Origin: Atopsyche davidsoni
Lineage: Eukaryota; Arthropoda; Insecta; Trichoptera; Hydrobiosidae
NCBI GenBank assembly: GCA_022113835.1
Contig: JAILWY010000001.1
Span: forward strand, 11,462,501-11,526,500
DNA length: 64,000 nucleotides
Direction: 5' to 3'
The notes below the pieces were generated by a model. It was not told where the DNA came from, did not search any database, and saw only the letters and a list, made by a program, of their open reading frames with translations. A program made the position numbers and the translations under genes. Numbering within the stretch: the stretch's first letter is position 1; each line of letters opens with the position of its first letter. Below are positions 26,091 to 37,570 of the stretch, piece after piece.

Positions 26091-27089
26091 AATTGCTTAC
26101 AATTCTTTACAAGACATTTCATATATTTCAGTAAGCATTAAATAAATGCGTATCGATTAAATCATAAATATACTGTGAAAGAAAAAAAAATTTCTACAGT
26201 TTTTATAGCGTTTTCTTTTTATAATATGTACTCTTTATAATCGTACACATTCCTTAATGTACAATTTATACAAAAGATATGAATACTTTTGAGCTATTTA
26301 ACTATTATAAACTTGATTTTATATAATATAAGTAAATTTGAAACACCATTCATTCACCTAAGTGCACAACGTGTCACGTATATATTCAGTTTTTTCTAAA
26401 AGTGTTTTAAAATATTAGACGATAGAGCCAAACGCTTGAAAACTTTTAATTCTAAGTAACATTGAAAGCTTTTTTAAGCCAAATAAATCTCTTTATTTAA
26501 TTTAGTAAAGTATCTAGTTACACATTTTATACTTAAGATGAGTTGAAAAAATCTTACATGTTAAGTAACTGACCACCAATACTTGTAATTATGATGAATC
26601 TTATATATTTGTTTCATATTTAAAAAAAGCATTAAATTTTCTGTTAATCAGGTAGTAAAAGTAAGAAAATCATTGGTCGCAAATATTACTAGGGCAAGAA
26701 GTGAAATTTCCTAGCAGATTTATATTATTCTTAGATGCAAATACTTTTAAAAATTAATTACTATTCAGGAAGTTGTTGTTTTACAAAAAGTATGAAAAAA
26801 TATATAGGGCAGTATTTTTTTTTACGTCAAATTTTTTGGCTTTTATAAACACACCGCTGTGCGAAAAAAAAATATTCATAAGATAAGTATTAATAAGTAT
26901 TAAGTACATAAACAGAGAGAAATATAAGTAAAAATAATTATATCGCTATAATTTTCAAAATAATATTTATTTCCAAAAAATCATATTTAAGCCGGTTGAA
27001 ACAGCATCTTATGGGTATAGTTTAGTTTGTCCCTGTCTCTGTAATAACGTCCTCTAGTAAAGCGTTCACGATATTGCTCAGATACTTGA

Positions 27090-27606
27090 TGGAAAGTTGG
27101 TGAAAAAATGTAAATCTGATATTTTTGCGTTAGTACAAGTGAAGTGAAATCTATGAGAAAGTGTCACAGATATTTTTGCGATAAGACTGGTGAGGTGAAA
27201 GCTATGTGAAAGTGTCTCTAATATTTTTGCGTTGGTAAAAGTAAGGTGAAAGCTATGTGAAAGTCTATCTGATATTTTTGAGATAGGACTGGTGAGGTGA
27301 AAGCTATGTGAAAGTTTCTCTGATATTTTTGCGTTGGTGAAAGTGAGGTGAATGCTATGAGAAAGTGTCTCTGATATTTTTGCGTTGGTAAAAGTGAAGT
27401 GAAAGCTATGTGAAAGTGTCTCTGATATTTTTGCGTAGGTAAAAGTGAGGTGAAAGCTATGTGAAAGTTCACCTGATATTTTTTGCGATAGTACAAGTAA
27501 GGTGAAAGGTATATGAAAGTGTCTCTGATATTTTTCGTTGATAAAAGTAAGGTGAAAGCTATGTGAAAGTCTACTTGATATTTTTGGGATAGTGCAAGTA
27601 AAGACC
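27090..27606. repeat. 51-bp minisatellite, 10 units, 102-bp higher-order pattern
   Basis: The word GATATTTTT (one unit has AATATTTTT) recurs at 27118, 27169, 27220, 27271, 27322, 27373, 27424, 27475, 27527 and 27577. The spacing is 51 throughout except 52 and then 50 at the last two steps. Each unit also carries GGTGAAAGCTATGTGAAAG or close variants. Units 2, 4, 8 and 10 carry a GATA-type spacer after the anchor, while most odd units carry GTTGGTAAAAGT-type spacers, giving a 102-bp dimer that breaks at unit 6. Because 51 is divisible by three, the minus strand stays open for 92 codons as a repeated 17-residue peptide. That is a by-product of the period, not evidence of a gene. Confidence 0.95.
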
Positions 27607-29079
27607 CAATTACCAGATTTTTTAACTATAATTTACTACTTATTATTTATTTTAAATTGAAATTAAATATTTATTGTGCATTATAGGTATTATTGATATT
27701 ATTATATACAACTATAAATATACCTTTAAAAAAAATTGCCCGCTGCCCGACCGGCATTCTTCAATATGCTCTTGGGTGCAAAAAGGTGGGGACCCCTGTT
27801 TTAGGTACATTATGTGTAAATTCTTTAGGTACTTGATTAATTTAAAATTTTTCTCAGAAATATAATTTTTCAGAGTGAATCTGTTGAACGAAAAGTTGAA
27901 ATTTATTGTTATGTGGAAATTTTAATAGTAACGTTAAGGTCTTTACTGGTTGGTTTTTAGTAAGACAAGGTACGACGATTCAATCTAAAGTTTCTATTTG
28001 TTTGGCATTGTTAAAAGTTTACGTTGTAAAGCTTCAGAGTCAAAGATGAAAAAAAGCACAAAAACTATCACAATGGGTCTGTAGGTGCGACTTGGCTCTT
28101 TGATTTTCTTTGGAAATCGGACTTTAAAAGTTTACTAAAACTTATTTTGTTTATTGACTTTACAGTCGGCGAGGTGGCGATGAGAGCTAATTCTAGATCT
28201 TAGCAACAAAAAGATTCTAAGAGTATTATTTATAGGTAAATTCAGATGTTTTTAGAAATAAATTTATATTTAAGTTATTTTATTAAAATCAAACATAAAT
28301 CAAAAATATCGGAAATGGAGACTTCGGATATTTTTACTGGAACATTGAGAGATCTTTCTCGATTAAGAGCCTCTCACTGATGATTGAGAAATATTAACAG
28401 TCTTTTAAAGAACTCGATTTTTATAATACACATAAATTTAAATACTATAAAAGAAGTATTTTTCAAATTGAAAAAAAAATCTAGCAGATTAAATTATTAT
28501 CTGTGATAAGAAGTTAGCAAAGTTAGATAAATGTTCTAAAATCCAAAAATGTAGTTAAGTTATTTTTAGCACCAAGTCAAAATGACTACTTCCGAATTAA
28601 ATTATTAAAGCAAAGTCAGTTTTTGTTAATAAAAGAAGAAAACACTAGCATTATAGAAAGAGAACACTTTCTGGGCAAAAGCTTTTATGTCAAAAACGTG
28701 ACAATGGAACTTTTTTTTACAAATTTATGTGATAAAAGACGATGTTTGTATTTAAAAGAGGCTTTATCAGAAAGAGCAATTTTAATGCAAGTACAAGAAG
28801 GTTTCTTTTGAGGCAAAAGGTTTTTGAGTAATATTTATTCCATCGTTGCAAAAGAAGGGCTTAGTAAACGTTAGGTCTCCAGGCTTAAGACAACGTTAGA
28901 AACGAGAACAAAGAACGAGAATTTCAATCAGTTTCATAAATGTGTACGTTTGGTTGTGATATTGTGTTAACATTTGATTAACACAATAACTCAAACAAAC
29001 TTTTATTAGTAGATATAAAGTCGAATAGTTTCGTCAAATCGAGAAACTCAAACATATAAATTTAAGTTTCTAATTCTGT

Positions 29080-29330
29080 AACTCGGGGGCAGTGATTGAT
29101 CAAAGGCCGGATAATGATCTTCATTTGTAAAGGCCGTGCCAAAGGGGCGTACCAGATCGCCGATCAAACGATTTATTGACGCAGAAAATGTCTGGTGTTG
29201 CCAGGCAGCGAATCAATCACACAGTTCACACTCAGTGGCCGGCAGCTCTCTCAGAGCACTGTGCGCGCTGAAGTATCCGCCGCCGAGTTCAACGACTCGC
29301 GTCGAAATGATGTTTACTTACACAGCTGGT
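29080..29330. promoter_or_regulatory. GC-rich island with two Exd/Pbx-Hox-type sites and a TCF-type core
   Basis: TGATTGAT at 29093-29100 overlaps ATCAAAGG (TCF/Pangolin-like), giving the composite TGATTGATCAAAGG at 29093-29106. The same Exd-Hox core occurs in reverse (ATCAATCA) at 29212-29219, 119 bp away. ATTTATTGAC at about 29170 is a posterior-Hox/Caudal-like core between them. The block is strongly GC-rich next to very AT-rich DNA, and an overlapping 66-codon frame has no family resemblance. A Hox/Wnt-responsive enhancer is the natural hypothesis. Confidence 0.42.
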
Positions 29331-30259
29331 AAATAAACAACGACCGAAAACTATGGCCGCTGAATAAACGCACTTGTTTGTCAAAACATGTACACCGTAG
29401 AATACAATTTTTGGTACTTGTTTTTTATTTAACCCAACGAATCGAGCGGTCATGGAAATCTGCAATGAACGAAAAAAACGCCACAACGGGACTCATCGTT
29501 ATATGATAGATTCTTATCTCTGCGAGTACACATACATTAAAAAAATTTGGTGGTCGGATAAAAAACAAGTACCCAATTTTTTTTACGTCTGTATCTTAAA
29601 AAATATAAGCTGAATAAAGCTAAATACATCTGAGATTATACGATTGACGTCTTTCTTTCCGTTGCCGTTTTTATGTTATATTGAGTCAATATTCACACGG
29701 AAATGAAACATCAGGATGTGTACGCATTCACTGATTACATATTTTTTTTTAATAAAAAAATTGTTAAATAGGCATTGCTTGTGTCCATATCAGACGCTTT
29801 ATTTTTAATATAAATACACTTTTTTATTTAACGAAGATTTTCTGTACTGATTTTTTAAATTTTAAATCTGGTTGTACAGTTGCAACAATAAGTAGTTGCT
29901 CTCAATAATGGATGTTCAAAAAAGCAATTATTTTTTATTACATCTAATTTCAGTGTCGATTATCTGCAAACAAACTAAAATAAGCCCAAACCAATTAAAA
30001 TTTGAATGGATGAAGTTTTGATTGAGTTAACTCCCATCTCCAAACTAAAAGCCATCCAATCGAAGTATATAAATCAAATTGCAGCCAGTTTTTTTTTAAA
30101 CACACCCAAAGTCATAGACGTATTAAACCCATATACATTTTAAAAAAATGAAGTACTGCTTGTATTTTAATAAACGTGAATAAAATCGTCTAAGATTTGA
30201 ACGTATTTTACTTTTTAATATTAACAAAATAATGCGGATATAATAATAAGTTGACTTGA

Positions 30260-30365
30260 CATATGTACGCCATGGCAGTGCTACGACCCCGAATAGCAGT
30301 CAATATGGCGGAGTACAACCGGAAATTGAATCTGCTTTCCTCCGGCAGACAGTTTTATTCACACA
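30260..30365. promoter_or_regulatory. GC-rich island with ETS core
   Basis: ACCGGAAA at 30318-30325 is a good ETS-family core. CAATATGGCGG just before it resembles a YY1/Pho-type site in reverse. Compact, with AT-rich flanks. Confidence 0.3.
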
Positions 30366-30689
30366 AGATTCATCAATTGAATAAATATTTGAATACAACG
30401 AATAAATATCAATAAAAATAACAAGATTTCAATGTTTTGCAAGAATTTTATTAATCGAAAATAAATTATACTGAATTTGTTTACACGATAAATCGATGTC
30501 ACACTTCAATGTCCTTTTGTACATTGCATATTTATGCAGTAAATAAATTAAAAAAAATATTAGTTTATTCAGATTATTTGTCCGAAATTGATTGTTCTTA
30601 AATGTAAAGAATCACATATGTGTTAAATATGCTGTATTTTTTCTTAACGTGATATAAATTAAACGATTGACAATATTTATGTAACCATT

Positions 30690-30905
30690 TTCACGACTGA
30701 ATTCCTAAGGCCCGCCTCAAAATTGATCAAACGAAAGGCTGTGAATGTGCCGCCTGAACGTTTGGATAGAGTCGGATGCTTGAATATAATACCCGAGAAG
30801 GGCGACACGTGAAAAGCCATTCCGGAGTTAATTGAATGTTGGCGGCGATAGGCAGTGTCCCTAATTGAAAGGAACATCGAGAAAAACAGGATGGGAAAGG
30901 TTCAG
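30690..30905. promoter_or_regulatory. GC-rich island with TCF-like core
   Basis: GATCAAA at 30725-30731 reads TTTGATC in reverse (TCF/Pangolin-like). AGTTAATTGAATG and CTAATTGAAA further on are homeodomain-like. A 66-codon minus frame overlaps but is unremarkable. Confidence 0.28.
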
Positions 30906-31379
30906 ATGAAAGTTGTTTGTGGAACCTATACCTTCTTATATCGTTCTAAATAATAACGTTATAGTATATGGTTTGACATAAAACAGTTTTCTGACTGAAT
31001 TTTGATATTTAAATTATGATTAGCTCGTAAATGTTGCGTGTTGTATTAAAAAGTTTATATGACGTTAATTTATTTCATGATATCACAATAAAATATGATT
31101 TAATATATAATTCCGAAAGGTAGACCAAGGTTAATTTTATAGTAAATTTATTTATTCTCTCAGAAAATATTAGAGCGGAAGATTTTAAAGGGATGTGATT
31201 AAGTTTTACAAAGGATTTGGTATTCGGATGGTACATTTGAAATTTAAAGAGAAAGCAATATCAAAATGATTTTTTTATTTTTTACTGCATTAAAATAAAA
31301 ACTTTTGAGTATTGAAACGTATTCCGATAATAAAGTTTTTACTACACAGATCCCTTTTAAATAGTTTGGAGTTATATAG

Positions 31380-31640
31380 AGTAGGTTTTTTTCAGGCAGT
31401 TTTCCGTTCGGGTCGATAATGTCCCGGCATAAAAATTTGTAGAGCCTGTTTTTAAAATTCCAGCTGGAATAATCAGCGAGCGGAGAAACGGATGATCCAA
31501 CACACCGGACAGAGAAGAATGGAAAACCCTACAATTATATTTCTGCCGCATAAAGGGTGAATATTGCATCCTTTGTTTTAGGTGCATTGTGTATGAAACT
31601 ATAGAGTTTTGATTGGAACACAAGCGGAGAGCGCGCCTGA
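31380..31640. promoter_or_regulatory. GC-richer island
   Basis: About 260 bp of higher complexity with words such as CGGGTCGATAATGTCCCGG and GAGCGGAGAAACGG. It coincides with a 92-codon minus-strand frame (31372-31650) without recognisable features. Confidence 0.25.
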
Positions 31641-31710
31641 AAGTACTCATATAGAAAATGCATATATGTAGTTATAATGCTGGTTGTCCACATGATTAAT
31701 ATTTATGAAA

Positions 31711-31740
31711 CCGCTCCGTGGTCCAGTAGCAAGCGCACTT
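31711..31740 (+). other. tRNA A-box-like fragment, possible SINE head
   Basis: TGGTCCAGTAG at 31719-31729 fits the tRNA/SINE A-box consensus at every position, and the following AAGCGCAC resembles a D-arm continuation. No B-box follows at the right distance, so at most this is a truncated SINE head. Confidence 0.25.
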
Positions 31741-32329
31741 TCTCTGTAAACAAAGAATTTTAAATTACCTTTTTAGATGTAAAAACAACCTTTTTTATAA
31801 AGTATAAAAATTTATAATGCTATGTGCAAAAGTAGCGAGAGATTTTTTTCTAAACCAATGTGGCTTGAATACGTTCTCTGATCTTTTAGGAAACATTCAG
31901 ATAAACTGGGCGGTTGAGTTGTAGTCGGATATTAGTCACTTTCATTTTGAATCCATAGACGATTTTTCATACTGTATTTAATGTTATGTATGTTAACGGA
32001 TATAATAAATCTTTCTATTTGGATAAGTCATCGTTAAACTTCTAATATTTTCTAAAAAACCCGGGATTATAACACAGATTTTCGTTCTTAACTAGTACAT
32101 GAAAATGTGTGGTATATATATATGTATCCTTTCATATGATTTAGAACCATCAAATTCTAATGCTCAACGAATACAATGTAATTAAAAAATATGCTATTTG
32201 TAATAATTTAAAATTTCAGAGAAATACAGTAATACATTTGAATATTCAATCTGGAATTTTAATAGAAATTATAACTGAAGAATACCTGCACTTGGGGCAT
32301 GAGTCTGTTTATTATGTTTCAAGATTATC

Positions 32330-32470
32330 TGCCTTTCAGGTATGACCTTCAGAGCGCTGGCACAAAGATGAAAGCATTTACAGATTCCCGTACAGTATGA
32401 CCTCGGGGAGCTGCAACTGATGCTGATTCAAAGGGCTTATTAGTGCCATCCGCTGGGTTCCTTTGATATT
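32330..32470. promoter_or_regulatory. GC-rich island with duplicated TGACCT half-site
   Basis: TATGACCT occurs at 32341-32348 and again at 32396-32403, 55 bp apart in direct orientation. TGACCT is the nuclear-receptor half-site in reverse. Flanks are AT-rich. Confidence 0.3.
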
Positions 32471-33637
32471 TCCACCAGACATACAAACCACTATACGATA
32501 ATGACACAAAACATAAAATTTTAGTATGAAATAATTACACCTGCAAGCGCAAGGCTACACCTTTTAAAAAATTTATTTACAGTCCACTGAAGAAATAATA
32601 TCGACAAAAGAAGAGACCAGGTCATATTTTTTTATGGGTATCAACGATATCGCATGATCGTTTATAAAAATGAATCTGCGGGTAATTACTCATTTTCATT
32701 AAAATTGAAGTTATCTAGAGTAAAAAAACTTTAACTTAAAAATTTCAAGCCTTAATGACTTCCCTAATTAATTTGTTATTATAATATATATTCAAAAGTC
32801 TATTTTTATTCAATAGTTAAAAAATAAATTAATTGACGAGATTTTTATCATCTTTGTTGACTTTGTCTGGTAATATTTTTTTATATAATTAAGTAAGGAA
32901 ATAACAAAGAACATGTTACATTTATAACTTGTATTATACAAGGCGTTCTAGATATAATTAATATATCAAACAAAAACACGTGATTATTTTCAGAGAGCAT
33001 AAAAAAGGAAATAATGAAGGCTAAGAAGCCAATTATCCTTTTGAAAGTAGTAGTATGGTTGTGTTTGTAGATGTGAATGCTGAATTTTCCAGAAATCCTT
33101 TGTCTATTTTTCTTTGTTTTATAAAAAAATACACAATACACACCAATGAGTTTTTATACTTAGCCAAATAAATAAATATTTAATTACTGTTTTTTTACGA
33201 GAAAGCAAAAAGACATTCGAATATTTGTGCAATTTAAAATATTAAATTTTATTGTGATGTACTGTATTTCTGAAAAGATATAAATAAGAATATAAACTTG
33301 TCAGATTTAATAACAAACGTGAGATGAAACGGAAATTTCCATATATCAGAGAAGTGCTTCTAAAATTCTGTTAGTCTTTTTCTTTATGCTCCTAAATTTT
33401 AGTATGCACATAAATATTCTTTTAAATATTATACTAGCCTGTATCTTCAAGTACATTTTCCGATTTTTAATTTTTGAGTGGGAAAGACAATATTGGGCGA
33501 TACGTGCGGGTAATTATTTATTTGTTAGCTAATTCTAAAACACGATTTTTAGTAGAAAAAAAGGCTTCACTTGGTAATATATAAATTAAGTTGTAGTGTG
33601 GTATGATGATACATTATTTTCAATGGATTTTAAAAAA

Positions 33638-33712
33638 CTGGGACTCAAACCCAGAGCTCCCTGCTAATTTAAGGGTTAAACCTAATTCGATCACCGTGGA
33701 TTTGTAATTGAG
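33638..33712 (-). other. Degenerate tRNA-like sequence, possible SINE
   Basis: On the minus strand, a perfect 5-bp T-arm stem with a 7-base loop (33638-33654; CTGGG pairs with CCCAG) carries a B-box-like GGGTTTGAGTCCC. An A-box-like TGATCGAATTAGG lies upstream at 33681-33693. Anticodon and acceptor stems do not pair properly, so this is not a functional tRNA. A decayed tRNA-derived SINE head is the likely origin. Confidence 0.35.
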
Positions 33713-34131
33713 TTTCATACTGAATCATCACATTCATGTGTGAAACTGAAGTACGTTTTTACAATATAAATATTATTATTGCTAAAAATAATCAAACGTA
33801 AAAATATTTTTTAGCTTTTTTATCAATATGTAAAGGTTTTAGTATGTGAGTTTAATTATCGGTACGATTTGTTAAAGCAGAAAAAGTAATCAAAATAAAT
33901 AAATTAAGAATTATCTAATTTTAAACAATCGAAATGAACTTTGGTAGAACGATTGAAATCACAGCCATTCGTTTCATTAATTTGAGACCAAAGCGTAACA
34001 TACCATAACAGCTTAGTTTATCCTAGACACGATAAAATCCACAATTCCCATTTGAGAAACCCTTTCCAATGAGAATTTAAATTATAAATACTGAGAAGGG
34101 TTTCACTTTTCAATATGACATCACATTGATT

Positions 34132-34215
34132 AATTCTTCGCTAATGAAATTCACGAAACTCACAAATTCTTCGTTAATGAAAAACCTGTAATTCGCAGAT
34201 TCTTCCAAATGGAAT
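34132..34215. repeat. Three direct repeats with a 33-bp period
   Basis: AATTCTTCGCTAATGAAA at 34132-34149 recurs with one change at 34165-34182. A weaker third copy (GATTCTTCCAAATGGAAT) lies at 34198-34215, exactly 33 bp on. The conserved 18 bp alternate with unrelated 15-bp spacers. This could be a decayed minisatellite or regularly phased binding sites about three helical turns apart. Confidence 0.7.
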
Positions 34216-34469
34216 AGAGACACGATATCTCTGACATCTCCATATCATGAATAATTTATTTGCTGAGAATTTTATAGGCTGAACATCTTTCGGATTATAA
34301 CTGAGAAATTTTAATTATTTCAGAAAGCAAACGCGCTAAGTTCGAGCAATACAATTAGAATTTCAACCGATGATTGTTTCGTGTTCTGCGGGATCTGGTC
34401 ACCCAGATTAGGAGAATCCTTGGAATTCTTGTTGTATTCAAAACGAATTTGCATATTTTGCTGTATTTG

Positions 34470-34560
34470 ATTACATAAGTGCCCCGACGGGGGGGAGAGA
34501 TTTGCAGAGGGATGATACCGCCCAAGGCGTGTCTGCATTTCAGCGGGGAGAGAAAAATGA
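34470..34560. promoter_or_regulatory. Small GC-rich island
   Basis: About 90 bp with a seven-G run (near 34490) and CGCCCAAGGCGTGTC. Three mutually overlapping chance frames cross it on both strands, which argues against any being real. Confidence 0.22.
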
Positions 34561-35559
34561 AATTTAATATTTTGACAGTAGTCACGAATATCAGTGAATA
34601 TGAGAGATCTGCTGATAAACAACAGACAAATTATTTTTTTTATTACGATTTTGAATTAAATGCTAAAAATATACGTGATAATTATACTAGGACAAGAAAA
34701 TAAAATAGATATTTATTTGAAAATAACTGACATTTTCTATAGTCCTCAATTTTAAATTTTCAATTTTTACACAAAAGAAATTTATAATTAGAAAATAAAT
34801 AATTATATTGACATAATATAAAACACAAATTTGTAATAAAAATGAAAAATAACATATATTATAATTAGAGTTTTATTGCATTATACATTTAATTTGATTT
34901 TTGCTCTGTGAGTTTTTGGATGTTTATTTTAAATGAAAAAAGTAATGATGCAAAGGCAGGAATATTTTTTTATGTAGAAGTAATTACTTTTATATTTAAT
35001 AAAATGCCTCCGGAAATTGCGGCAAATTAGAAAACCTACCGTCTTGCATTGACGACATATAAAATAAAATATAAAATATTTGATTCCACCTCCGTGATAC
35101 TTCAAAGTTGACATTCTGCTTAAATTTTAATAACATGATAAATTTTAATCTTGTTAACTTACATACTGTTTATGTTATTTATACCCTTCCTATTACCCAA
35201 ACCCTCCTTGCCGGGGTGAAAGGTTCATCAAGTTTTGAAACACTTCTAGTATGATTCAACTGAAAATTTTCGAAGAGTCTGTAAGGTTAATAATTTTCTT
35301 TAAAAAAAAGTAGCTATAAAAAACCATATATATATTTTTGGACTCATTAATAAAACTGGCATTATAAGAGTACTCATTTTAACAATAATCTGACATCAAA
35401 TCACTCCAAATAAATATCTTAAAATAAAAATCGTGCATTCACAAAAAGTTCTCTCAAAAAACGTACAGTAAAAATGTTGACACGAAAAAATATGAGTAGC
35501 TTTCTCGAAAATATGAAGTGCCTTAAATTTCCATGAAACTCCTTTGCTACTTTATAAGT

Positions 35560-35745
35560 AATCCAACACCATTGTTCCATGTATTATTCTGCGCATTTGT
35601 AAATGTGCCTTCAGACTTTGTGCGTATCTCACGCTATTTTGACAGTCAACCCTTAATGCGCTCTAAAAGAGGCAGGCTTAGGAGAATATCAACTCTTGCC
35701 TGCCAGAGACGGCTTTTATTCTAAAACACCCTTACCTGCTGATCT
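35560..35745. promoter_or_regulatory. GC-richer island with Meis core and inverted repeat
   Basis: TGACAG at 35640-35645 is a Meis/Homothorax core. GGCAGGC at 35671-35677 and GCCTGCC at 35698-35704 form a 7-bp inverted repeat with a 20-base spacer. A 63-codon frame crosses it without resemblance to any protein. Confidence 0.27.
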
Positions 35746-36539
35746 GTGTAGAATAGGATTATAAGGGACATGTGAACGAATCCATTAAAAATATATTTAG
35801 GTAAATTAAAGCCTTCTAAGTGGTCATAAAAGTAATACCCATTATGAAAGAAGTTAATACACATCGATAAATCTTACATTTCTAGATCCAATAATGATAA
35901 TTGTGCGTCACAATAGGATTATCTTTTATTGGCGCTCGAGACATTGTACATTAATTTATTTACTGTGGTCCTTAGAGACTAAGTCCCTTACTAAAACTGG
36001 GGTTTTATTATTGCTTCCAGTTCAAATTATACACAAACCGTAAAAGAAATAGTGACTTAGGTATTTATGTATATTTTTATTATTAAAATCAATACATTAG
36101 CGTTTTTCATTTACATAAAATTATTACATTATTTGTTAATAATCTTGATTTGAAATTTTAGTCTTTATATGAATCTTCAAAATAACTTAGTTAAATGTTT
36201 TTGTAAAAAAAATATTACACAATTGCAACAAATCTTTGTGAAACCTAATTTTTTTTTGCAGGTGTATATTTTTAACAATAAACGGTTGACATAATAAATA
36301 TTTTATTTTTTACTTGTACTTAGATAAGTGCTAAGCAGATAGACGTTAATGATATGTTTTTATTACTTATAATTAAATAATTGTTGTTCGAATTTATAAT
36401 AACTCATGCAAACTTTCTTTTCAAATATTTCAGCGTAAATCATATCAAATAATAATTTCAAATAATTGCTTAATTCCAGAAAAAATGATATTAAAACTTT
36501 AAATAGTTGATGTACATTGTATTTATGTTTTATAAAAAT

Positions 36540-36740
36540 ATATTTCTGTAATCTATCTACTATAATAATAGCCATTGTGTGTGTGTGTGTATGTTTCGTT
36601 TTACGGTTCTCTATAGAACATCTTAAAAGATACAACGCTGATTTTTTGCACATAAGTTAAGTAAATTTTTCCGCAGCTATGTGCCGAATTTCAAGACGAT
36701 AGGATAATATTTTTATTCATAAACTAATTTAATTAAACTA
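36540..36740 (+). mobile_element. Possible mobile-element remnant with (GT)n
   Basis: A TATAATAATAG-like start is followed by a (TG)n tract at 36576-36590, then ACGGTTCTCTATAGAACATC and further moderately complex sequence to about 36740. The order (start, GT tract, body) resembles abundant non-autonomous elements of lepidopteran genomes, but I cannot match a named family or define its ends. Confidence 0.22.
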
Positions 36741-37439
36741 TAAAATATGCTCTAGCGAGTTTCAATATGTACGAATTATAGGATTTTACGAGATTTTCAA
36801 ATTTAGAACTTTTACAAAAAAACAAATTTTGATGCTTCTTAGAAATTTTCAGTTTATGTCAGCTTGACACAAGTACCAATTTTATTTTTTTATCGAAATT
36901 GCGTTAGAAATTATTAATCACATCATTAATAACTTAAAATGCCTCCTTAAAAAATAACACCGTCTAAGCACAGCAAATGTAATTAAAAAAGAAAAGCACA
37001 ATTGAACGTGATAAAGACTGCATCTAATAAAGAACAGTGCAGTGAAAGTGATTCGTTGTTTGTGACACGAAATGTGATATTTCCTAGAATGGCTTTGCTT
37101 TCGAAATTAACATCCGGTTATTCAAAATATATGTGTACAAAATTAAATCAAATATTCATCTAATTGTCAGCCAAACATATGTTCAAACACTATTGCATCG
37201 TTCATCGAATACGTCATTTTATGACGGGCTACATTTCTAGTATATTATAATATACAAGACAATGACTTCGAGTATGAAATGTTAACATTATCCTAATAAT
37301 TTCTAAAAATTATAATTCTTAAAGCTTTTATTGTTAGAAATCTTTGTTCTAAGACTACACAAATCCTTGTTTTTATTCATTTCATGAGAAAGATTTCTTT
37401 CAATATTATTTTTGTTCGCTTAACTTTTATGTTACAGTA

Positions 37440-37570
37440 GAGAGAAAAATTACAAGGCAGGGGTTGTGCGGAGCTCCGTTCCCTGCGATGATTCCGAATG
37501 ATTGATGATTTTACTCCACAGGCAATAAATTCAACGGAAAAAATCTTTTCGACGCGCGGATCAAATATGA
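37440..37570. promoter_or_regulatory. GC-rich island with Exd/Pbx-Hox-type site
   Basis: TGATTGAT at 37499-37506 (Exd/Pbx-Hox core) runs directly into GATTTTAC. CAATAAA at 37523-37529 is a Caudal/posterior-Hox-like core. The 5' half has a GGGGTTGTGCGGAGCTCCG stretch. Candidate enhancer, similar in content to the 29080-29330 island. Confidence 0.35.

Larger units (their letters stand above)
24116..29080. other. AT-rich gene-free stretch with minisatellite
   Basis: Contains the 51-bp minisatellite at about 27090-27606 and GC-richer patches at 24830-25015 and 25850-26090. The rest is AT-rich. Small frames (67 codons at 24959-25162 minus; 62 at 28623-28811 plus) have no motif. Confidence 0.6.
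29490..34130. other. AT-rich gene-free stretch
   Basis: AT-rich DNA holding islands at 30260-30365, 30690-30905, 31380-31640 and 32330-32470, an A-box-like tRNA fragment at 31719-31729, and a degenerate tRNA-like block at 33638-33712. No defensible coding frame; the longest is 92 codons at 31372-31650 minus. Confidence 0.6.

Noticed and set aside
27218..27496. 92-codon minus-strand frame encoding a repeated 17-residue peptide
   Set aside because: It lies entirely inside the 51-bp minisatellite; an in-phase tandem repeat lacking stops gives this automatically.
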